A stretch of DNA of 64,000 nucleotides from Palsa-504 sp963834685 (GCA_963834685.1 CAWICW010000037.1:62001-126000), one strand, 5' to 3'; positions 8,590-16,443 are shown, counted from the first letter of the stretch. Numbers and translations: made by a program. Notes: generated from the sequence alone by a model not told the origin.

Positions 8590-9635
8590 CTGGCCGGCGC
8601 GACCTGGTACAGGTCGGTTCCCTCGGCCGAGACCGAGTGGATCAGCTGGCCGCGGATGGCGAGCACCTCCAGGTGCGCGGCCGTCTCGTTGACCGCCTGG
8701 ACCTGGCTGAACAGGTCCAGGTCGGCGAACTCCCGGTACCGCCGGGTCCACTTGATCGCCTTCGCCACCTCAAACGGAGTGGCGTGGCCGGCCTGCACGG
8801 CGCTGAGGGTCTCGGCCAGCCGCGTGTCGTGGTGGGCCAGCAGCTCGTGGACTCGCTCGTGGGTGCTGCCGGTAACCGGCCCGTGGGCGGGCAGCAGCCG
8901 TGCATCGGGCAGGGCGAGCGTGCGGGCCAGCGAGCCGAGGTAGTCGCTCAGGGCCATCCGGTTGCCTGCCGCCTCGAACCCGATCGAGGGAGTGATGTGC
9001 GGCAGCACGTGGTCGCCCGCGAACATGAGCTGCGCCGCGGCGTCGTGGTAGACGAGGTGGCCGCGGGTGTGACCGGGCGTGTGCACCGCCCGCAGGGTGC
9101 GCGTCCGCAGGTCGAGGTCGGTCCCGTGCGCCAGCCAGTGGTCCGGGTCCTCCCAGTCGATGAGGGCGGGCAGCTGGTGGTTCTGCGCGGAAAGCTCGGT
9201 GACCAGCTCCAGCGCACCGAGCCGGCGCAGGCCGTCGATGCCGAAGAACCTGTTCCCGTTGCCGTTGACCATCTCCCTGGTCGCGATCAGGTTGGCGCGC
9301 TCGTGTTCGCCCAGGCTGATCACGTTGTCGAACGTCTTCCGCAGCTCGACCGCGAGGGAGTAGTGGTCGATGTGAATGTGGGTCACGAAGAAGTTGCGGA
9401 CGTCGCCCAGCTCGTAGCCGATCTGACGCAGCGCCGCGGTGAGCTGCTCGCGGGCCGGGAGCAGGGCAATCCCGGCGTCGATGAGGTCGACCCCGCCGGG
9501 GTCGGCGATGGCGTAGACGTTGACCGCCCTGAGCCCCTCCATCGGCAGCGGCAGCGGGATCCGGTGCACGCCGCCGCCCAGATCCTCGACTCCGGGCTCG
9601 GTCCAGGCGTACCTGTCCGCCGTCGCATGGCTCAT
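8586..9635 (-). CDS. MBL-fold metallo-hydrolase
   Basis: The protein has the metal-binding signature of the metallo-beta-lactamase fold, here THIHIDHYS (HxHxDH), with further ligands in HTPGHTRGH, FAGDHVLPH and LPAHGPV. A C-terminal winged-helix-like region (residues ~280-349) is typical of the RNase Z/glyoxalase II-like hydrolases often annotated as LACTB2-like. I prefer the ATG at 9635; an in-frame GTG at 9647 behind GAGGAAAGG is possible. Substrate unknown. It ends in the CTAG shared with fdhD. Confidence 0.88.
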   Translation of the reverse strand: MSHATADRYAWTEPGVEDLGGGVHRIPLPLPMEGLRAVNVYAIADPGGVDLIDAGIALLPAREQLTAALRQIGYELGDVRNFFVTHIHIDHYSLAVELRKTFDNVISLGEHERANLIATREMVNGNGNRFFGIDGLRRLGALELVTELSAQNHQLPALIDWEDPDHWLAHGTDLDLRTRTLRAVHTPGHTRGHLVYHDAAAQLMFAGDHVLPHITPSIGFEAAGNRMALSDYLGSLARTLALPDARLLPAHGPVTGSTHERVHELLAHHDTRLAETLSAVQAGHATPFEVAKAIKWTRRYREFADLDLFSQVQAVNETAAHLEVLAIRGQLIHSVSAEGTDLYQVAPAS

Positions 9636-9882
9636 CGTGTCGCTGACCCCTTTCCTCGGACCCAAGACCCGGCGAGGCCTGAGCTACCGTTAAATAACGA
9701 TATCGGGCCGCGCCGCGCTCCCCGGCGTCACCATGGCTTCTGCCTGGCCAGGAAGGCCAGGCCGAAGCCGAACTGGTAGAACTGCTGCGGCCCGGCAGAT
9801 CTTGAGGCGCTACCATGCCGCAGACGGCTGATCGGAGAGGGCGAACCCCCAGCCGCCCTACGCACGCGAAGGCTGAGGCCGC
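9636..9882. other. intergenic region between MBL and nitroreductase genes
   Basis: This 247-nt divergent spacer holds a short AT-rich dyad, CGTTAAATAACG at 9688-9699, followed by the palindrome CGATATCG (9698-9705). Either could be part of the MBL promoter or an operator. The rest is GC-rich and no gene is convincingly encoded. Confidence 0.35.
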
Positions 9883-10392
9883 ATGCAGACCTGGGACGCG
9901 ATCATGTCACGCCGTAACGTCCGGTCCTTCACCGCCCGCCCGATACCAGCGACCGACCTGGACCGGATCCTCGAGGCGGGCCGCCGGGCCCCGTCCTCGC
10001 AGAACTGGCAGCCATGGGACTTCATCGTGGTCACCGACCGTGAGCAGCTCCGCGAACTGGCCAAGGTCTGGCGCGGCGCCGGTCACGTGGCTGGCTCGGC
10101 CGCCACCATCGTGGTGATCGGGCCCGCGGCCGACAACGAGTTCCACCGGGCCCAGCTCGACCTGGGCCAGGCGACGATGGCCATGCTCCTGGCCGCCGCC
10201 GACCTGGGCATCGGCAGCTGCCACGCCGGCGTGGCCGACCTGCCGCTGGCCCGCGAGGTGCTGGGCTTTCCCGAGGACCGCCACTGGGCCTTGCTCATCT
10301 CGCTCGGCTACCCGGCCGACCGGCCGCTGGTCCCGATCCTCAATCCGAAGCGGCGGCCGTTCAGCGAGGTTATCCATCGCGGTCGCTGGTAG
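9883..10392 (+). CDS. nitroreductase family protein
   Basis: This 169-aa FMN-dependent oxidoreductase matches the nitroreductase fold: N-terminal SRRNVRSFTARPIP (FMN phosphate contact), RRAPSSQNWQPWDFIVV, the helix AMLLAAADLGIGSCH and the C-terminal LGYPADRP/KRRPFSEVIH. It probably acts as a cytoplasmic NAD(P)H:flavin-dependent reductase; the natural substrate is unknown. It appears to be a single-gene unit. Confidence 0.9.
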   Translation: MQTWDAIMSRRNVRSFTARPIPATDLDRILEAGRRAPSSQNWQPWDFIVVTDREQLRELAKVWRGAGHVAGSAATIVVIGPAADNEFHRAQLDLGQATMAMLLAAADLGIGSCHAGVADLPLAREVLGFPEDRHWALLISLGYPADRPLVPILNPKRRPFSEVIHRGRW

Positions 10393-10506
10393 GACGCGCC
10401 GCCCTGGCCGGCCCGCCATTTGGGGTGCGTGGGCCACATGGCCCATTCGGGCCGGCCCGCCGTTAAGAGATGGGCCTGTCGGGTAGGGCAGCATTTATCC
10501 GCTGGC

Positions 10507-10731
10507 TCAGCGGTGGATACTATGCGGATTTCTCGGGCCGAATCGGTGCTTGGCGGTGGCGCGTATGCGACGACGCAGCGAATTGAGCAGGACGACGGCC
10601 ACCAGGGTGATCACGGTGATCGCGACCGGAGAAGACATGCCGAGAATCAGGACCGCTAGCTGGAGCACGGCCGCGCCGATGGCGCAGACCATTACCGCAG
10701 CCGCGGCGCAGAACAGTCCCCGTTGAAGCAT
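10507..10731 (-). CDS. small membrane protein, two predicted TM segments
   Basis: The 74-aa product has two hydrophobic stretches (residues ~5-30 and ~34-50) and a basic tail (LRRRIRATAKHRFG), suggesting a hairpin in the membrane with both ends on one side. AAAGGG is 6 nt upstream of the ATG. No family is recognised. An overlapping frame of similar size lacks this pattern. Confidence 0.5.
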   Translation of the reverse strand: MLQRGLFCAAAAVMVCAIGAAVLQLAVLILGMSSPVAITVITLVAVVLLNSLRRRIRATAKHRFGPRNPHSIHR

Positions 10732-11146
10732 TTCGCACCCCTTTGTGCGCTTTCCTTGCTATCTACAATTCAAGGCTAAGAACCGAACGGTACGGGATCG
10801 TTACGGGTACGCCACCGCGTGGACCCGCGCATCTTCCGGGGCGTGAGCTGAGTCACAAGGGCCGGATTCAAGTCGGCGGTCCCATTCTCCCCGGTAGCAA
10901 GCTGGCGGGCCCGCTGCTGCTCGCTTCGCCGCTGGTGACAGCTCCCGCCACCAGGCCTGACCATATCAGGCGGCCCGGTGTCAGCCGCGGACTGAGACGC
11001 CGTCTCGTCACCGATTCAACTCGCGTTACTACCATGAGCTACTGCGAACGACGGCTTACGGCACCGTCGCGGGCCCGGCTCCGATGCACGTGATCGACCC
11101 GACGAGTTCTTGCATGTTCAGATGCATTTGCATTTTGCTAATATGC

Positions 11147-11218
11147 ACACGGGCCGAGATCACGGCGTTCTTGACCGGGGTGAAGAACGGCGAGTTCGAT
11201 GACTTGCACCCGAACTTT
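11147..11218 (+). pseudogene. relic of a DUF397 C-terminus
   Basis: One frame reads TRAEITAFLTGVKNGEFDDL, which matches the normal end of DUF397 proteins (pattern F-T-x-A-E-W-x-A-F-L-x-G-V-K-x-G-E-F). The upstream part with the conserved CVEVA and RDSK-type motifs is missing and the stop codon has been lost. DUF397 genes normally sit beside XRE-DUF5753 genes such as the one that starts 180 nt downstream. Confidence 0.6.
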
Positions 11219-11242
11219 GGTGGTAATGTCACGTTATTACCC

Positions 11243-11255
11243 ATAAGTTACTTAT
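11243..11255. promoter_or_regulatory. palindrome upstream of the XRE-DUF5753 gene
   Basis: ATAAGT-T-ACTTAT is a perfect hyphenated dyad 146 nt before the start codon, in an AT-rich stretch that probably contains the promoter. It may be an operator of the XRE regulator itself. Confidence 0.35.
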
Positions 11256-11400
11256 TGTGTCCTGACGATGCGGTAGCGCAGTGATATCGTCTGCATGTGC
11301 GTCCGCCGTCGTCGTTCGGCCTGCGGGCGGCGGCACGGCAGTGACCGGTCGGCAGGGCGAGCGGGCGCTGGGCGTCAACCTACCGGCTCGCGGAGTAGGG

Positions 11401-12282
11401 ATGAGCACGGACGACGAGGCACCTGCCGACATATCGGCCCCCACCGTGCCGCGCATGATCCTCGGCAACCAGTTGCACCGTTTCCGCGAAGCCGCCGGCA
11501 TCTCGCCGGACCGGGCGGGATATGAGATCCGGGCGTCCCGGTCCAAGATCAGCCGCATGGAGAATGGCCGCGTCGGGTTCAAGGAACGTGACGTCACCGA
11601 TCTGCTGGACCTGTACGGAATCACCGACGAGGAGACACGGGGCGGCCTGATGACGCTCGCCCGGCAGGCGAATGCCCCGGGCTGGTGGTCGAAGTACGGC
11701 GGCGACATCATGACCGACTGGTTCGAGGAGTATCTGGGCCTGGAGGCCGCCGCCTCGGTCATCCGCTCGTTCGAGCTGCAGTTCGTGCACGGCTTGTTCC
11801 AGACGGAGGCCTATGCCCGCGCCGTCACCCTGCTTGGCAACACCGCCGCGCCCGCCGAGGAGATCGACCGGCGGGTGAGCCTGCGGCTCAAGCGCCAGGA
11901 CCTGCTCACCGGCCCCAGGCCCCCGCAGGTGTGGACGGTCCTGGACGAGGGGGCGCTGCGCCGCCCGTTCGGTGGCCAGGCGGTGATGCGGGGCCAGCTG
12001 AACCGGCTCATCGAGGTTTCCGAGCTGCGTCACGTCACCATTCAGGTGGTGCCGTTCAGCCGGGGCGGGCACGCCGCGGCCGGCGGATCGTTTAGCGTGC
12101 TGCGCTTCGGTGACGACGACGTCCCGGACGTGGTGTACATCGAGCAGCTCACCAGCGCCCTCTACCTGGATAAACGCGAGGATGTCGATCATTACCTGGA
12201 GATCATGAACCACCTGTCCACCGAGGCTCTCACTCCCGCCCAGACCGCACAGTTCCTCGCCGAGATCATCAAGGAAACGTGA
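11401..12282 (+). CDS. XRE family regulator with DUF5753 (WhiJ-type)
   Basis: The 293-aa protein has an N-terminal XRE helix-turn-helix (residues ~20-75, with FREAAGISPDRAGYEIRASRSKISRMENG) and a C-terminal DUF5753 domain (LEAAASVIRSFELQFVHGLFQTEAYAR, IQVVPFSRGGHAA). This architecture is that of WhiJ-like regulators, which work with small DUF397 proteins in development and antibiotic control in streptomycetes. GGAGTAGGG precedes the ATG. Both expected partners next to it are reduced to fragments, so this copy may be an orphan. Confidence 0.88.
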   Translation: MSTDDEAPADISAPTVPRMILGNQLHRFREAAGISPDRAGYEIRASRSKISRMENGRVGFKERDVTDLLDLYGITDEETRGGLMTLARQANAPGWWSKYGGDIMTDWFEEYLGLEAAASVIRSFELQFVHGLFQTEAYARAVTLLGNTAAPAEEIDRRVSLRLKRQDLLTGPRPPQVWTVLDEGALRRPFGGQAVMRGQLNRLIEVSELRHVTIQVVPFSRGGHAAAGGSFSVLRFGDDDVPDVVYIEQLTSALYLDKREDVDHYLEIMNHLSTEALTPAQTAQFLAEIIKET

Positions 12283-12313
12283 GGTCCAAATCCCTGTCCG
12301 CCAAGGGATTCCC

Positions 12314-12394
12314 GTGACTGACGAGCACTCCGCGACGCAAGGCGCAACCGCCGGGACCGCGATCGACACCACGGTGCCGCACTCGGCCCGGATC
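12314..12394 (+). pseudogene. 5' fragment of an S-adenosylmethionine methyltransferase (DUF574/Methyltransf_19-like)
   Basis: Behind AAGGGA there is a GTG start and 27 codons that include DTTVPHSARI, the characteristic N-terminal motif of the large actinobacterial methyltransferase family that continues WNYWLGGKD. The frame breaks exactly there, where DNA from an LtrA gene begins on the other strand. These methyltransferases commonly neighbour XRE-DUF5753/DUF397 genes. Confidence 0.6.
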
Positions 12395-12957
12395 AGTCCG
12401 GCGGGTGCAGCCCAGGCAGCCGGTCGGTGGCGGCGACGCCGGTGACCACGCCCGCGGCGCACGCGGCCAGCCCGAGCTCGGGGATGGCCTTGGCCGCCAG
12501 GCCCAGCAGCGCGAGCACGGCGATCCCGGCTACCCTGGGCCAGGACACGTGTCGCCATACCACCAGCTTGAACGCGGCGTGCCCGGCCAGGAACAGGGCG
12601 GGCCCGCCGAGGATCATCCAGGCTGACGCCGTGCTCGCGGTGCCGCCCGGGTCGGACAGGACCTTCTGGTCGGCGGCCGCCGCGACGATGATGCCCGCCA
12701 CCATCACCGGATGGATCAGGTGGTAGGCCGAACGGCCCAGCCGGCCGGGGTCATCGGAGCGGGCGATCTTCTCGGCCGCGGCCTCGGCGCTCTGGTCGAA
12801 GTACAGCCACCACAGCGCCACCGAGCCGGCGAACGCCACCACGAAGGCGGTCACGTTGGCGGCGCCGACGGGTTTCTCGGACAGGGTCGCGCCGATGATG
12901 ACGATCGATTCGCCCAGCGCGATCAGCACGAACGCCTGGCAGCGCTCGGCGAAGTGG
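12393..12957 (-). pseudogene. 3' fragment of a low temperature requirement A (LtrA) membrane protein
   Basis: The frame begins abruptly at HFAERCQAFVLIALGESIVIIGATL and carries WWLYFDQSAEAAAEKIARSDDPGRLGRSAYHLIHPVMVAGII, the conserved second half of LtrA-family membrane proteins, with several hydrophobic segments to the stop at 12393. The N-terminal half, start and promoter are absent; the 5' side is fused to an aldo/keto reductase fragment. Confidence 0.75.
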
Positions 12958-13260
12958 CCGCCCGTACAGCTTTGTGGCCAGCACGGTCCGTTCCCGGCGT
13001 CCGCCGCCGTCCGCGAACCACTCGCCGATGATCTCTTCGGTCCAGCCCACATGAGACTCGCCCAGCTGCGTGAGCTGGCCGGGCGGGCTCTGCACGCCGC
13101 CGTAGCGGTTGGCGGTATCGAAGAAGTTGATGCCGATCTCGTGCGCGTGATCCATGATCGCGTGCGCCTCGGCGGGCGGGGTCAGCGGCCCGAAGTTCAT
13201 CGTGCCCAGGCAGAGGCGGCTTACCGACAGGCCCGAACGGCCCAGGTTGACCTATTCCAT
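12958..13260 (-). pseudogene. 5' fragment of an aldo/keto reductase with a nonsense codon
   Basis: The ATG at 13260 is followed by GAA TAG, then an open frame reading VNLGRSGLSVSRLCLGTMNFG and INFFDTANRYGG, typical for the start of an aldo/keto reductase. A TAC/TAT to TAG change at codon 3 kills the normal start. The frame ends after VLATKLYGR, where LtrA sequence begins. It lies 4 nt behind the CGNR gene, so it was once its downstream operon partner. Confidence 0.75.
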
Positions 13261-13264
13261 ACGC

Positions 13265-13858
13265 TTAGCCTTTCATGGCAGCACCACGATTCACCTGGCG
13301 GTGAGCGGCCACCCGCTCGCGGGTGCCGCAGGCGGCCGAGCAGTAGCGCCGCGCGCTGCCCCGGCCCACGTTCACGAACGGCCTGCCGCACGTCGGCGAG
13401 GCGCAGATCCCGGCGGGCGGGGCCTGCCGCTCGGCCAGCAGCACGGCCAGGGCCAGGCCGGACGAGGTGAGGAACCATTCACCCGACGGCGCGTCGTCGC
13501 TGCTGTCCACGTGCACGTGCCAGCCGGACGCCCCGCCGTGCGCGGTCAGCCGGGGCGGATGAGCGCGCCCGGCGAGCAGGCCGTTGATCCGGCCGGCGGC
13601 CGTCGCCACGTCCGCGGCGGTGAAGACCTCCCGCAGCTCGATCGCGGCCCGGCGCAGCCCCTCGAGGTCGGCCGGGGAGATCTCCACCGGCGACGGTTCG
13701 CCGTGCGCCTCTAGGACCTCGATCACGGCCTCGCGTTCGCCGGGGCTGCCCGGCGAGAGCCGGTTGCCCGCCCGGGGCAGCAGGACGGCGAGAATGTCCG
13801 CGGCGCGCTGCGCGGCGTCGTGCACGCTGCTCCCGAGCAGGGCGGTCTGACTGGTCAC
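13265..13858 (-). CDS. CGNR zinc-finger / ABATE domain transcriptional regulator
   Basis: The 197-aa protein has an N-terminal ABATE-like helical domain and a C-terminal CGNR zinc finger: CASPTCGRPFVNVGRGSARRYCSAACGTRERVAAHR, with four cysteines in CxxxxC...CxxxC spacing. The start is GTG. It is divergent from the MFS gene with only 24 nt between starts, which suggests that it controls that exporter. An aldo/keto reductase relic follows it. Confidence 0.87.
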   Translation of the reverse strand: MTSQTALLGSSVHDAAQRAADILAVLLPRAGNRLSPGSPGEREAVIEVLEAHGEPSPVEISPADLEGLRRAAIELREVFTAADVATAAGRINGLLAGRAHPPRLTAHGGASGWHVHVDSSDDAPSGEWFLTSSGLALAVLLAERQAPPAGICASPTCGRPFVNVGRGSARRYCSAACGTRERVAAHRQVNRGAAMKG

Positions 13859-13882
13859 GGATAGTCAGTGTAACGTGTTTCT

Positions 13883-15208
13883 GTGGAATCTCGTTACGTA
13901 CCGGTGCGAGCGCTGTGGAGGTACCTGGGGGGCACTGCGGTGTCCCGGGCCGGCGACGAGATGACCGGCCCGGCGCTGCTGCTGCTCGGCTTCGCGGTGA
14001 CCGGCAGGCCGTCCGCCGGCTCCGCGCTGCTGGCCGCCCTGACCATCGCCGCCGCCGCGGGCGGCCCGCTGTTCGGCGCGCTGCTGGACCGCAGCCCGCG
14101 TCCGGACCGGGTGCTCGCCGTAACGCTGTCCGCCTACGCCCTGGGCGTGATCGCCGTCGCGGCCGCGGCGGGCCGGGTGCCAGTGCCGCTCGTGGTGCTG
14201 ATCGCGCTGGCCGCCGGGCTATTCAACCCGGCGGTGGCGGGCGGCTGGACCTCGCAGCTGCCCCGCATCGTGACCGGCCCCGCGCTGAGCCGTGGCTTCG
14301 CGCTCGACGCGATGACCTACAGCGTGGCCAGCCTGGCCGGCCCGGCCCTGGCTGCGCTGATCGCCGCCGGGCTCGGTGCCCGGACCGCGGTCATCGTCGC
14401 GGCGGCCCTGGTCGCCCTGGCCGTGCCGTCGGCCTGCTGGCTGGCGCGCTACCGCCCGGCGCCGTCCACCGCGCCGCGGGCCCTGCACCGGCAGGCCGCG
14501 CCGCGGCCGGGCCCGCACCGGCAGATGGCCGCCGGGTTCGCCGCGATCGCGACCCGCCGCCCGCTGCTGCGGGCCACCGTGACCTCCGTGGTGTCCTACG
14601 CCGGGATCGGGATGCTCCTGGTCAGCTGCCCTGTCCTGGGCGCGCAGCGGCTCGGCGGACCAGCCCGCGGCGCGCTGCTGATCAGCGCGATCGCCGCCGC
14701 CTCGCTGATCGCCAACTGGATCCTGGCCCGCCGCCCGCCGCGCGGCCAGCCGGACGCCCGCGTGCTGGCCAGCACGCTGGTGATCGGGGTCAGCATGGCC
14801 GCGGCGGCCGCCGCGCCCGGCTGGCTCACCATGGCGGCGGTCGCGCTGGGCGGGGCGGGTGAGGGACCGCAGCTGACCGCGCTGTTCGCGGTGCGGCACC
14901 GGGAGTCCCCCGAGCACATGCGCGGCCAGATCTTCACCACGGCGGCGAGCCTGAAGATCGGCGGGCTGGCCGCCGGAGCGGCGCTCGCGGGCCCGCTGGC
15001 CGGGCGTTCGGTGACCGCCTGCCTGCTCATCGCGGCCGGGTTCGAGCTGTGCGCCGCGGCGGCCTATGTCCTGATCGGCCCCCCGAAGGCGGCCGGACCA
15101 GCCCCGCCGCCGAAGGCGGCCAGACCAGCCCCGCGGTCGCGGCGGGCGACACGCACCGGACGTCAGGCGGGTACCGCGGTCCGTTCGGAAGAAAGATTGT
15201 TACCATAG
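13883..15208 (+). CDS. MFS transporter
   Basis: A 441-aa integral membrane protein with about 12 hydrophobic segments. It shows the MFS loop pattern GALLDRSPRPDRVLAV after TM2 and a symmetrical second half, and the start resembles the dynamic-range drug-efflux type (LWRYLGGTAVSRAGDEMTGPALLLLG). The GTG start is 24 nt from the divergent CGNR regulator. Substrate unknown; drug or metabolite efflux is the usual role for this type. The C-terminal tail is Pro/Ala/Arg-rich. Confidence 0.85.
   Translation: MESRYVPVRALWRYLGGTAVSRAGDEMTGPALLLLGFAVTGRPSAGSALLAALTIAAAAGGPLFGALLDRSPRPDRVLAVTLSAYALGVIAVAAAAGRVPVPLVVLIALAAGLFNPAVAGGWTSQLPRIVTGPALSRGFALDAMTYSVASLAGPALAALIAAGLGARTAVIVAAALVALAVPSACWLARYRPAPSTAPRALHRQAAPRPGPHRQMAAGFAAIATRRPLLRATVTSVVSYAGIGMLLVSCPVLGAQRLGGPARGALLISAIAAASLIANWILARRPPRGQPDARVLASTLVIGVSMAAAAAAPGWLTMAAVALGGAGEGPQLTALFAVRHRESPEHMRGQIFTTAASLKIGGLAAGAALAGPLAGRSVTACLLIAAGFELCAAAAYVLIGPPKAAGPAPPPKAARPAPRSRRATRTGRQAGTAVRSEERLLP
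15201..15206 (+). promoter_or_regulatory. candidate -10 box for the trpS leader
   Basis: TACCAT fits the actinobacterial TANNNT -10 pattern and would start transcription at about 15212-15213, i.e. at the GTG of the leader peptide, making it leaderless. No good -35 is visible. It overlaps the end of the MFS gene. Confidence 0.35.
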
Positions 15209-15212
15209 CCGG

Positions 15213-15254
15213 GTGCGATGCGTATCGGGTGCCCAATGGTGGCCGGCCGGTTAG
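15213..15254 (+). CDS. Trp leader peptide (13 codons, tandem Trp)
   Basis: GTG CGA TGC ... CAA TGG TGG CCG GCC GGT TAG encodes the 13-residue peptide MRCVSGAQWWPAG. Two adjacent TGG codons at 15237-15242, a rare pair in such a short frame, lie just before the first arm of a set of mutually exclusive hairpins that ends in an intrinsic terminator ahead of trpS. A ribosome stalled at these codons during tryptophan or Trp-tRNA shortage would leave the antiterminator free to form. No ribosome-binding site is seen; leaderless translation is plausible. Confidence 0.7.
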   Translation: MRCVSGAQWWPAG

Positions 15255-15306
15255 GACGGCCAACCTTCACCCATGCCTGGGGCCGTCCGGATGGACGGCC
15301 TTTTTT
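15240..15306 (+). promoter_or_regulatory. Trp attenuator: alternative hairpins and terminator upstream of trpS
   Basis: Segment 1 (TGGCCG, 15240-15245) can pair with segment 2 (CGGCCA, 15257-15262). Segment 2 extended (GGACGGCC, 15254-15261) can pair with segment 3 (GGCCGTCC, 15281-15288) as antiterminator. Segment 3 can instead pair with segment 4 (GGACGGCC, 15293-15300; identical to segment 2), followed by TTTTTT at 15301-15306, as terminator. A ribosome at the leader stop (15252-15254) would cover segment 2 and allow termination; one stalled at the Trp codons would cover segment 1 and allow read-through. Confidence 0.75.
15281..15306 (+). terminator. intrinsic terminator of the Trp attenuator
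   Basis: An 8-bp GC-rich stem (GGCCGTCC/GGACGGCC) with a 4-nt GGAT loop is followed at once by six T. It lies 49 nt upstream of the trpS start codon, so it must be conditionally bypassed for trpS expression. Confidence 0.85.
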
Positions 15307-15355
15307 CGTGCTCGCTAGGCCACTCCGTCTGGACCCGACGGAGAGGACGATGACC

Positions 15356-16399
15356 ATGAGTACGGGGCTCGCGCAGCGACGTTCGGCTGAGCTCGAGGAG
15401 CTGATCCATCGGGACGCCTCCCGGTTCCGGATCCTGACCGGAGACCGGCCGACCGGTCAGCTGCACCTGGGACATTACTTCGGCACCTTGCGGAACCGGG
15501 TCCGGCTGCAGGACCTCGGCGCCGAGGTCTTCGTGCTGATCGCGGACTACCAGGTGCTGACCGACCGGGACAACGCCGAGCACCTGGATGAGTACGTGAC
15601 TGGCCTGGTGCTCGACTACCTGGCCATCGGGCTGGACCCGGCGCGGACCGTGGTGTTCGCGCACAGCGCGGTGCCCGCGCTCAACCAGTTGCTGCTGCCG
15701 TTCCTGAGCCTGGTCACGGTCCCGGAGCTGCAGCGCAACCCCACGGTCAAGGACGAGATCGCGCACTCGCGCCAGTCTGCGGTCAGCGGCCTGATGCTCA
15801 CCTACCCAGTGCACCAGGCGGCGGACATCTTGTTCGGCAAGGCCAACCTGGTGCCGGTCGGGCAGGACCAGCTGCCTCACCTGGAGATCACCCGGGTCAT
15901 CGCGCGCCGGTTCAACAGCCGGTACGGCACGCCGGTGTTCCCGGTGCCCGACGCGCTGCTGTCCGCGGCGCCGCTGCTGCTCGGCACCGACGGCACCAAG
16001 ATGAGCAAAAGCCGCGGCAACGCCATCGCGCTGGCGGCCACCGCGGAGGAGACGGCCCGGCTCATCCGCGGCGCGAAGACCGACGCCGAGGGGTACATCA
16101 GCTACGACCCCCGACGCCGGCCGGAGGTCTCCAACCTCGTGCTGCTGGCCGCGCTGGCCCTCGGGCGCAGCCCGCAGGACGTGGTCGCCGACCTCGGAAC
16201 CGGCGGCGCCGCGGCCCTCAAGGACACGGTCACGATGGCCGTCAACGAGCTGCTGGCCCCGGTCCGGGCCCGCCGCGCCGAGTACGCACGCGACCCGGGC
16301 TACGTCCGCCAGGTCCTGCGGGAGGGCAACGAGCGCGCCGCCGCCATCGCCGCCGCCACCCTGGACGAGGTCCGGGCGGCCATGGGCATGAGCTACTGA
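15356..16399 (+). CDS. trpS: tryptophanyl-tRNA synthetase, auxiliary (TrpRS1-like) type
   Basis: This class Ic aminoacyl-tRNA synthetase charges tRNA-Trp. HIGH is seen as HLGH in GQLHLGHYFG, and KMSKS in GTKMSKSRGN. ATG 15356 has GGAGAGG at a 9-nt distance; ATG 15350 is an alternative. Where the standard bacterial enzyme has DQHA with the His linked to indolmycin sensitivity, this protein reads ADYQVLT, apparently with Gln at that place. Attenuation control by a Trp-rich leader fits the inducible auxiliary TrpRS described in streptomycetes; that link is inference. A second, housekeeping trpS would be expected elsewhere. Confidence 0.93.
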   Translation: MSTGLAQRRSAELEELIHRDASRFRILTGDRPTGQLHLGHYFGTLRNRVRLQDLGAEVFVLIADYQVLTDRDNAEHLDEYVTGLVLDYLAIGLDPARTVVFAHSAVPALNQLLLPFLSLVTVPELQRNPTVKDEIAHSRQSAVSGLMLTYPVHQAADILFGKANLVPVGQDQLPHLEITRVIARRFNSRYGTPVFPVPDALLSAAPLLLGTDGTKMSKSRGNAIALAATAEETARLIRGAKTDAEGYISYDPRRRPEVSNLVLLAALALGRSPQDVVADLGTGGAAALKDTVTMAVNELLAPVRARRAEYARDPGYVRQVLREGNERAAAIAAATLDEVRAAMGMSY

Positions 16400-16443
16400 G
16401 CTGTCCGCGCTCGTCCGGGAAAATAGAGAATCCAGCGGCTTGC

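Larger units (their letters stand above)
10732..11400. other. 669-nt region without an intact gene
   Basis: The first 350 nt show nothing recognisable. From 11095 to 11280 the DNA is clearly more AT-rich than its surroundings. It holds repeated TGCAT motifs, the relic of a DUF397 C-terminus (11147-11218) and a palindrome ATAAGT-T-ACTTAT (11243-11255) upstream of the XRE gene. The region looks like the eroded upstream half of a WhiJ-type locus. Confidence 0.5.

Noticed and set aside
9731..9800. Minus-strand string QQFYQFGFGLAFLARQKPW followed by a stop, upstream of the MBL gene
   Set aside because: It looks like the end of a protein (perhaps a methyltransferase), but no further similarity extends upstream and I cannot name a family, so it is not called as a relic.
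10520..10738. 72-codon frame overlapping the small membrane protein
   Set aside because: The alternative frame (10507-10731) has a ribosome-binding site and two clean hydrophobic segments; this one is Arg/Pro-rich noise.
10743..11093. 116-codon plus-strand frame
   Set aside because: No ribosome-binding site, no family pattern, composition unlike neighbouring genes; treated as noncoding.
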